Part shown: one piece after another, positions 57,288-64,000 of the stretch
Layout of the letters: each line of letters begins with the position of its first letter
How positions within the stretch are numbered: the first letter of the stretch is position 1
NCBI GenBank assembly: GCA_963786305.1
Contig: CAWAYL010000018.1
Coordinates: 27,489-91,488, forward strand
DNA length: 64,000 bases
DNA from: CAKZLS01 sp963786305
GTDB taxonomy: Bacteria > Pseudomonadota > Alphaproteobacteria > Rhodospirillales > Defluviicoccaceae
Reading direction: 5' to 3'
Program-made: the position numbers and the translations under genes
The notes under the pieces: model-generated
Database searches by the model: none
Told to the model about the DNA's origin: nothing
Seen by the model: only the letters and a program-made list of their open reading frames with translations

Positions 57288-58675
57288 TCAGAGGCTGATG
57301 TAGGCCGGCTCCGAATTTTCAGACAGCAGCGTGTCGAGACGCTTGAGGCCACGTCCAACTGGCGCCTGGACGTGGCGGCGCCGAGGGCGATGCGGATGGC
57401 CTGCGGCTCGGGGCTTTCGCCGACGACGAGCGGCTCGGCCGGCGTCACGGCGACCTGCTGGAACCGGGCATGGGTGGCGAAGTTGGCCGCCCGCCAGGTC
57501 GAGGGCAAATCGAGAAAGATATGGGGCGTGTGCGGCATGGCCCGGTAGGCGCGCCCGGCGAGATGGCGGGGGACGAGGTCGAGGCGCTCCCGCATCTCGG
57601 TCTGCTGCCAGGTCACCAGTTCGGCGGCGGTCCCGTCCTCGATCCAGCGGGTGGCGATCTCGGCGCCCAGCGGCGTCGCCATCCACGAACCGGCGCGCAG
57701 CCGCGTTTCCAGCCGCGGCAGCAGGGCCTTCGGCGCCACGATGTAGCCGACCCGAAAGCCTGAAACGACGGTTTTGGTCAGGCTGGCGATGTAAAGCGCG
57801 CGGTCCGGATCGAACGCGGCGACGGGCGGAATGGGCTGCGGCAAAAGCGGTCCGAACACATCGTCCTCGACGATGACGATGTCCTGAAGCCGGGCGATCT
57901 TGGCGACGTGCTCGCGGCGGTCCTCCGGCATGACCGTCGCGGTCGGATTGGCGTAATTCGGCGTCAGCACCAAAACCTTGACGTCGCTCGCGCGGGCGGC
58001 GCGCTCGAGCGCGTCGGGGACGATGCCATGCTCGTCGTGCTCGATGCCGCGCAGGCGGAAATGCAGGATGCCGGCGAGCGCGATGAGGCCGTGATCCGTC
58101 AGCGCCTCGGTGGCGACGATGTCGCCCGGTTTTGTCAGGGTCGCCAACGCCACCAGCAGGCCATGGGCGCAGCCGTTCACCAGCATCACGCGTTCCGGAC
58201 CGACCGCATGGCCGTAGCGGTTGACCCAGGTGGCTCCGGCCATGCGGTGGTGATCGAGGCCGACGATGGGGCGGCAGGCGAGAAGCGACGAGAAGTCCTG
58301 GCCGTGGGCGACCCGGGTCAGCACATCGCGTATTCTTCGCTTTGGATCGCGCCGACCGCCGGCCTCAAGATCGACATGTCGACCAGTTGCGATTTGCGCC
58401 GGCCGAAGAAGACGGGTCGCTGGAACTCGGCAGCGGCGGAAAAGGCCACGAATGTGCCCCGGCCGACCTGGCCGATCACCTGACCGCGCCGATCGAGTTC
58501 CTGTAGGCGTTGCTGACGGTGTGAACGCTCATGCCCAGCCCGTACGCGAAATTGCCATGGTTCGTAAGACGCGACCCGGGGGGCAACCGGCCGCCCTCGA
58601 TATCGTCCGCGATCGCATTGGCCAGTGCCAGATAGCGGGGGCGATGTGCCGTCCGGTCGGGAATGAGTCGGTCAT
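57288..58675 (-). pseudogene. enuR: enuR, arm 2 copy (about four frameshifts)
   Basis: The aminotransferase-like part is mostly intact: IVIVEDDVFGPLL, PLP lysine in YIASLTKTVVSGFRVGY, MATPLGAEIATRWIEDGTAA. The N-terminal wHTH is split (SVHTVSNAY recognisable near 58520). End LLSENSEPAYISL at 57288. Breaks near 57345, 58322, 58500 and 58640. Confidence 0.85.
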
Positions 58676-58690
58676 GGGAGAATTGTCAGA

Positions 58691-58719
58691 TTGAACCCTT
58701 CGCCAAGGCAACATATGTT
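58691..58719 (+). promoter_or_regulatory. uehA promoter, arm 2, with perfect CAACATATGTTG palindrome
   Basis: TTGAAC (58691-58696), 17 bases, TATGTT (58714-58719). The palindrome CAACATATGTTG (58709-58720) covers the -10. Matches arm 1 at 12510-12538. Confidence 0.6.
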
Positions 58720-58806
58720 GGAATAGCTGTTAGAAGGCGGCGGTGTCGCGGGCGGACCGGACGGAAACAACGCTGGGCGACCGAAAACGACGAGGGAGAG
58801 GAAAAC

Positions 58807-59844
58807 ATGACGAAGACAATTTTCCGGAATATGGTTCGCCGCCACGGTCGCGCTCGGCCTTGCCGCGGCCTCCGGCGCGGCCACGAGCCGACGAATGGAG
58901 GTTCGCCATCGAGGAGATTTCCGCGCAGTGTCCAGGACGCGTACGCGCAGGAGTTCAAGCGCCTGGTGGAGGAAAAGTGGGGCGGCGACATCACTGTCAC
59001 CGTACATCCCGGACAGGGACGCTCGGCATCCGCCGATCTGACGGAACTGGTGACCCAGGGCGCGATTCAGTTCGCGAACGCGTCACCCGGTGACCTCGGC
59101 ACGCGGTGCCGGAAATCCAGGTGTTTTCCGTGCCCGATCTCCTTTCGCAGAGCAACGAGGCCAACAAGGCGGTGCTGACCGGAGCTGACGATCTACGAAG
59201 AACTGGCGAGGATTTCGCGGCGAAGGACCTCAAGCTTCTCGACCATGTATCCCGAAGGCGAGATGGTCTGGACGACCAACAAGGAAGTCCGCTCTCCGGC
59301 CGATTTCTAAGGATTCAAGATGTGGACCATGGTCTCGCCGATGCTGGTGGCGGCCAATGAGTCCTCTGGCGTAACCCGACGCCGATGCCTTACGGCGAGG
59401 TTTACGGCGGCCTGCAATTGAAGCAGATTTATGGGCAGGTCAATCCCATTTTCGCCATCGAGGAGATGAAGTTCTACGAAGTCGGACTATATGATCTGGG
59501 CCGGCCAGCAGCAGTTCACTACGACGGTCGTGATCAACGCGGAGTGGTACGCGGCGACCTCCACCAGGAGCAGCGCGCCATGCTCGACTCCGTCATCGCC
59601 GAGCTCAACGATTATATCTTCGAGGTTCAGGAGCAATACAACGAAGAGCGGCTCGAAAAGATCAAGCAGGCGAAACCCGACCTGAAAATGATCCGCCTGT
59701 CCGAAGAGGAGCGCGCGGCGTTCAAGGAAGCGAGCATGGAGGCCCGCAAGAAATTCGTCGAGATGACCGGCGACAGCGGCCAGAAGATCCTCGACCAGCT
59801 CAAAGTTCGAAATCCAGGCGGCCAAGAAGAGCGCGTCGAAGTAG
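58807..59844 (+). pseudogene. uehA: uehA, arm 2 copy (several frameshifts)
   Basis: MTKTIFRNM start; DAYAQEFKRLVEEKWGGDIT, ELVTQGAIQFANASPGDLGT, MPYGEVYGGLQLKQIYGQVN, QEQYNEERLEKIKQAKPDLK. One extra A near 59805 breaks the last segment, which then ends KKSASK at 59844. Other breaks near 58830, 59015, 59105, 59185, 59340 and 59490. Confidence 0.85.
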
Positions 59845-59911
59845 GACCACCAACACCCGGGGCGGTACGGCGGCTCCGTCCCGGGCGCTCTCACGGCAAC
59901 CCGAGGGTGAG

Positions 59912-60424
59912 ATGATCGATCCTTCAAGCAAAGCCGGCCGTGGTGGACGCGGCCTTCAAGGCCCAGGTCGAGAACAAGCCCGAGCCGGGTTTCGTGCACC
60001 ATCGACTTCGAGGCCGACGGCCGCCATGTCGGCTTCATGACGGTGCCTCATTCCCGCAACGACAGCGCCTGGGGTCGCTGGGATCCCCATCGTGTGCGTC
60101 AAGAACGGGCGCGGCCCGACGGTGACGTTCACCGGCGGCTCGCACGGCGACGAGTACGAGGGGCCGATCGCCCTCCTCAAGCTGGCGCGCGGCCTGCGGG
60201 CCGCCGATGTCGCCGGGCGCGTCGTTATCGTCCCGGCACTTAATCTGCCGGCCGTGCGCAGCGCGACGCGGCGGTCGCCGGTCGACGGCCGCAATATGAA
60301 CCTGGTCTTTCCCGGCAACCGGGATGGAACGGTAACCGAAGTTATCGCCGATTTCGTCTTCACGGAGCTAGTGGCATCTCGGACGTGGTGGTCGATCTCC
60401 ACTCGGGCGGCAAGACGCTGAAAG
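59912..60424 (+). pseudogene. eutE: eutE/doeB, arm 2 copy, truncated at a junction
   Basis: MIDPSSKAG start, then VKNGRGPTVTFTGGSHGDEY, LKLARGLRAADVAGRVVIV, RNMNLVFPGNRDGTVTEVIA, and in another frame DLHSGGKTL. Similarity to EutE stops at about 60424, where the reading turns into a sigma-54 activator. The last third of the gene is missing. Confidence 0.88.
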
Positions 60425-60960
60425 TTCGGTGCCGAGGCCGGCGCCTACACCGGGGCGACCAAGGCGCGCGAGGGCAAGTTCGAGGCGGCCGACGGGCGGA
60501 CGCCGTTCCTCGACGAGATTGGCGTAGTCGCTCGCTCGCCGGCCAGATGAAGCTCTTGGTGCGTGCCGAGACCGTCGGTTCGAACGGCTGGGTTCGAGTC
60601 GCGAGGTTGAGGTCGAGGTTCGGGCGATCAGCGCGACCAATGCCGACCTCGGCGACGATCCGCGCGGGTACGTTCCGTGAGGATTCCACCACCGGTGCTG
60701 GACACGATTCGAGATTGCTATTCCTGCTGCTCGCCGAACGTCCCGACGACATCCTCCCGCTCGCCGAGCACTTCACGGCGTCGTTCGGCGACAAGCGCCT
60801 CGGCACCGACGCCCGCGCCGCGTTGCGCCGGCACGCGTGGCCCGGCAACGTGCGCGAGCTCCGCAACACGCTCCAGCGCGCCGCGCTCCTCGCCACCGGC
60901 GCGGAGATCACGGTGGCGATCTCGCCCTCGGCCGGGGCGTCGACATCCACCACCGCGGCT
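60424..60960 (+). pseudogene. fragment of a sigma-54-dependent (NtrC-family) activator
   Basis: AGAYTGATKAREGKFEAADG is the GAFTGA loop that contacts sigma-54, followed by FLDEIG (Walker B), LAERPDDILPLAEHF and RRHAWPGNVRELRNTLQRAA. The Walker A region and the receiver domain are missing because the fragment begins at the eutE junction. Frames change several times. No DNA-binding domain can be followed. Confidence 0.8.
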
Positions 60961-60989
60961 ACTTCCTGCGCACCCGTCCGAGCCCGATT

Positions 60990-62127
60990 GCGTTTGCGCA
61001 TTGGTTGGCAGGGTCTCTTGCACATTTTTAAATCGTTCAACGCCAGGCGCAACTTCTGCCGCTCAATGGTCGCGGCGGCATGCGTTTGGCGATCGAGCCC
61101 GATGATCTGCTGGCCGTCTGCAACAAAGGCGCGCGTGTCGCTGATCACCAACTGCCGCCCATCAATCCAGGCATAACCTACCGCCCCAGTTTTTTCATCC
61201 AACGCCAGGAAATGATGAGGTCCCGAACTGTATATCTGACCGTCAGCCAGTACCGCCTTGGTTCCACCCACCACGCCGCCCGCCGTGGTGCGCCAGTTGA
61301 TATTTCGCTGATACAGTTCCTTGCCCGTCTCCCGATCAAAGGCTGCCGGCAACGATCGGCCCGAAGGCACAATCAACCGTTGGTCGGACAACAGCAGATA
61401 ACCTTGCGGCGAGAGCGGATTGCGGCCAGCATCCTGTTGGCTAATCGTAATCATTGCGCCAAATAATGGAGCCGTCTGCGGCGTTGACGGCAAACAGATA
61501 AACTCCCTCGTGAGGTAGAACGCCAGCACCAAAGTAGGCGATGCCGCCATCAACCATCACTCCCGTGCGAATCGGCCAACGCGAAATCATCTTCCCTCTG
61601 GCCAATAGACGCTCGTCGCTGGGCCCCGCGCGAAGCTTCCAAAGAAGCTCGCCGTCCTGCGCTCGAAGGCAGTAGACATATCCATCGTCCGCTCCAAAAT
61701 AGATGCGGCCATCCGCATAGGTCGGGACCAGGCGGACCGGTCCGGCGGTACGAAACTGCCAGCGAATCGACGACCGGTCGATGTCAAAACAGAGCACCTG
61801 GTTGTCCACCGACGATCCGACGAATGCCAGCCCTTGGCCGCTCGTCACATGCAGCACCTTGTCAAAATCCACCCGATGCCGCATCTCCTTACCTTCGAAA
61901 GGCTCAGATCGTGGACCTTCCCAAGCCGTCTCCGGAGGCTCCGGACTGGTGTACACCCAACGCGGCGCCAGGGGCAGTTCCAGCTGTTGGGAGCTGTACC
62001 CGCAGCGGGCCAGATCGTTCAAATAGGTTGGCCAGTCGGCCGCCCGCACTGCTGCGGCACCCAACCCTGCCATACTGCCTACCAATGTGACACAGATCGC
62101 CACGCCGATACCTCGCGACTGACGCAT
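60990..62127 (-). CDS. PQQ-type beta-propeller (outer-membrane BamB-like) protein, planctomycete style, 3' end lost
   Basis: Signal peptide GVAICVTLVGSMAGLGAAAV, then ADWPTYLNDLARCGYSS. Propeller blades include LAFVGSSVDNQVLCFDIDRS, IYFGADDGYVYCLRAQDGEL and LFAVNAADGSIIWRND. After a frame change near 61445: LSPQGYLLLSDQRLIVPSGR, FDRETGKELYQ, HHFLALDEKTGAVG. I recall this kind of secreted PQQ-repeat protein from planctomycetes. Start at 62127. Similarity fades near 61000, where another join to the activator fragment is likely. Confidence 0.7.
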
Positions 62128-62428
62128 GAGAAGACTCCGCTTGTCGAAAGTAAAACGAACTCCGGGCGACGCACCGCCCGGTTGTCCCTGCCTGACACCT
62201 GCGACTGCACGTGTCGCCAGTCCAGTACTCGAGCGACATTGTACACAATTTTCGGCACCACAAGCGCCTTCATTTCCGCCCCGGCCATCACCCCATGACG
62301 ATTTCATCGTTCCCCAACACACCGCTAACTTGCTGCTTTCCTGAATTACCTTTCTGCCCCCGTTGGCGTATGATGGATGGCGGTGGCCGCCTCGTTGCCC
62401 TCACAACAGAACAAGAGACGAAAACACG
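62128..62428. other. divergent intergenic region between PQQ and HEAT genes
   Basis: No gene seen. It must hold promoters for both directions, but I see no confident hexamer pair. Visibly less GC-rich than the first 60 kb. Confidence 0.4.
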
Positions 62429-63595
62429 ATGATCTCGCATTACCGATTTTTCGGCGACAGGATCGCCAGCGCAGCGTCTGGGTTGCGGACGCTGATCCCC
62501 GTGCTCTGCCTGCTGGTGCCTGGCGCCAGCCGTGCCGCCGACGCTCAGCAAACCGACCAGGCGGTGCCCAACATCACGGTCAAGGAGGCGATCGAGGCGC
62601 TCCGCTCGTCCGATCAGGATACGCGCCGCCAGGGAGTGGTTCGACTGCGAGCGGCAGAGCTGCAGGAGGCCAAGAGCGCCGTTCCGACGATTATCGAAAT
62701 CATCAAGCAGCAAGCCCCCGAGATACCGGCTGAACCGCTGATGGTGTTGGCAACACTGGGCCCGCAGGGGAAAGATGCAGTACCGGCGATTGTGGCGAAT
62801 CTAGAAAAGTATGCTCCCGATGTGCAGCTCGGTTTACTGCACGTAGTAGCGGCCATTGGGCCCGACGCGAAAGCGGCCCTGCCCAGTCTGATCACCATTG
62901 CTACCAAACAGGCCGACAGAGCTACCTACGAAGGCTTCCATCGCGTCTATCTAGCATATCGTGCCATGGGCAATCTGGGTCCAGCCGGCAAGCCCGCTGT
63001 GGCCACATTGCTTCAGGGACTGAAGTCCGAGATCGCCTCGGACCGCCGTAACGCTGCGGCGGCCTTAGGTCGCCTGGGTGGCGACGTCGCGCCCCAGGCC
63101 GCCCCCGCGCTGATCCAGGCCATCGGCGACCCGCTGGTGCCGATCCGCGACGAAGCGATCCTGGCGCTGGCGAACTTCGGCGACCTGGCCAAACCGGCGA
63201 TCCCCCGACTGCGCAACATCGTCAAGGACGTGAATTCCACGCAACGTGCTAAAGCAGCCATGACTCTGTGGGTGTTGACCAAGGACGCCGATTTCATCGT
63301 GCCCCGCATGGCCGAGCACCTGCAGTTCGGTGATCTGGAATGGGAAGCTGCTCAAGTGCTGGCTGCCATCGGGCCCGCCGCCGCGCCAGCCGTACCGCAA
63401 TTGGTCCAAGCCCTGTCGCGCGACGAATCCGTGCAGCTGCCGGTCCTCGAAGCGCTCGGCAACATTGGCCCGGCAGCCAACGACGCGCTGCCTGCTATCC
63501 GCAAACTGCTCGAGAGCGATGAACCCGCCGTGCGCGTGTATGCCCAACGCGCCATCAAGTCCATCGACATATTACGGCGTCGCTTGTGGCGTTGA
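62429..63595 (+). CDS. secreted HEAT-repeat protein, planctomycete style
   Basis: Protein of 388 residues, starting MISHYRFFGDRIASAASGLR. A signal-peptide-like stretch (LIPVLCLLVPGASRAADA) is followed by HEAT units such as LMVLATLGPQGKDAVPAIVA, AMGNLGPAGKPAVATLLQGL, AAALGRLGGDVAPQAAPALI and VLAAIGPAAAPAVPQLVQAL. No catalytic motif. HEAT proteins with this LG/IGP pattern are abundant in planctomycetes. Intact frame, divergent from the PQQ gene. Confidence 0.75.
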   Translation: MISHYRFFGDRIASAASGLRTLIPVLCLLVPGASRAADAQQTDQAVPNITVKEAIEALRSSDQDTRRQGVVRLRAAELQEAKSAVPTIIEIIKQQAPEIPAEPLMVLATLGPQGKDAVPAIVANLEKYAPDVQLGLLHVVAAIGPDAKAALPSLITIATKQADRATYEGFHRVYLAYRAMGNLGPAGKPAVATLLQGLKSEIASDRRNAAAALGRLGGDVAPQAAPALIQAIGDPLVPIRDEAILALANFGDLAKPAIPRLRNIVKDVNSTQRAKAAMTLWVLTKDADFIVPRMAEHLQFGDLEWEAAQVLAAIGPAAAPAVPQLVQALSRDESVQLPVLEALGNIGPAANDALPAIRKLLESDEPAVRVYAQRAIKSIDILRRRLWR

Positions 63596-64000
63596 AATTA
63601 GGCGATGTGATTTGCCTGCCGGCGCTGTCGGACCGGGCGGTGGTGGAGCGGGAGCGCGAGGAGAGAGCCGCGATGTTTCTGGGCAGGCGTGAGCGGGGGA
63701 GATGGGGGAGAGGTATCGGGGCGCGTGAGGGGGTTCGCTAAGGCGCTCGATCCATAGCCGATCCAATGTCGTTCACCTGCGAGGCTCCAACCTTCTCCCG
63801 AGACCGGGAGAAGGTGCCGTTTGGCTGAGGCGGCGCGGCGGATGAGGGTTCAGGTCGGAGGTTAGGGCCAAACACGCGACCGCCGCGGTCATCCAACGTC
63901 ACCGCCGCACCCGGGTTAGACCACAACCCTCATCCGTCTGCTCCGCAGACACCTTCTCCCAGGGCTTGGGAGGAGGCTTGGCGGTCGCGGGCTTCATCCC
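63596..64000. other. non-coding right end
   Basis: After the HEAT gene there is a purine-rich stretch (63650-63710), then the inverted repeat. No gene is supported up to the window end. Confidence 0.5.
63791..63935. repeat. intergenic inverted repeat (REP/MITE-like)
   Basis: Hairpin CCTTCTCCCG/CGGGAGAAGG with a four-base loop (63791-63814). A longer arm pair GGATGAGGGTT (63840-63850) and AACCCTCATCC (63925-63935) surrounds the middle part. ACACCTTCTCCC follows at 63950. Sequences of this kind are dispersed in many copies in some planctomycete and gammaproteobacterial genomes. Confidence 0.6.

Larger units (their letters stand above)
39551..60424 (-). repeat. arm 2 of a 20-kb inverted homologous block
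   Basis: Collinear with arm 1 from moaB to the middle of eutE. It has far more single-base frameshifts than arm 1, even in housekeeping genes such as ispE, yet amino-acid similarity is kept across the breaks. That points to poor consensus quality rather than true decay. Confidence 0.9.

Overview
The window looks like a long-read metagenome contig. Its left and middle parts come from a GC-rich alphaproteobacterium, probably Rhodospirillales-like or a related marine lineage. The basis is an enuR/ueh/eut ectoine locus, a group-4 uracil-DNA glycosylase, ETF-ubiquinone oxidoreductase, and high GC with overlapping stop/start codons. No 16S gene is present, so the taxonomic call is inference. Single-base frameshifts recur, often at short homopolymers, and I read most of them as sequencing errors rather than real gene decay.

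Layout of the left part. Positions 1-3046 (minus strand) carry a nickel-pincer cofactor operon, larC-larE-larB, followed by a MobA-like nucleotidyltransferase cut by the window edge. A SulP anion transporter follows (3169-4906). Positions 5392-21452 are a complete ectoine/5-hydroxyectoine uptake and catabolism locus arranged as two divergent units. The leftward unit is uehA, eutE/doeB, asnC/doeX, ald, ssd and atf. The rightward unit is enuR, uehB, uehC, usp, an EhuB-like binding protein and eutA-B-C-D. Proposed flow: the UehABC TRAP transporter imports the substrate. EutABC convert 5-hydroxyectoine to ectoine, and EutD opens the ring. EutE removes acetate to give diaminobutyrate, Atf moves the amino group to a keto acid, and Ssd oxidises the semialdehyde to aspartate. 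Ald may recycle alanine to pyruvate. EnuR and the AsnC-type protein are the regulators.

Positions 21468-31303 hold housekeeping genes: tRNA-Gln(UUG), a CPA1 cation/proton antiporter, ispE, a TPR lipoprotein, ETF-QO, UDG, a lytic transglycosylase and moaB. Positions 31331-39389 are a spacer found once: HAD hydrolase, FKBP-type PPIase, maltose-O-acetyltransferase, two small membrane proteins, transglutaminase, a DUF5677-like protein and a complete IS1634-type insertion sequence. The spacer also holds MITE remnants and a 52-bp perfect palindrome.

Positions 39551-60424 repeat the block from moaB back to eutE (10.7-31.3 kb) in the opposite orientation and in the same gene order. The proteins differ clearly between the two arms, and arm 2 carries many more frameshifts. 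Two related genomes joined during assembly is the simplest explanation; an ancient inverted duplication is less likely. Comparing the arms gives useful footprints: four promoters keep both their hexamers and their exact spacing.

At about 60424 the homology stops inside eutE and a fragment of a sigma-54 activator begins. From about 61 kb the sequence is visibly less GC-rich and carries a PQQ-type beta-propeller gene and a HEAT-repeat gene of planctomycete style, then an intergenic repeat. The right end therefore looks chimeric.
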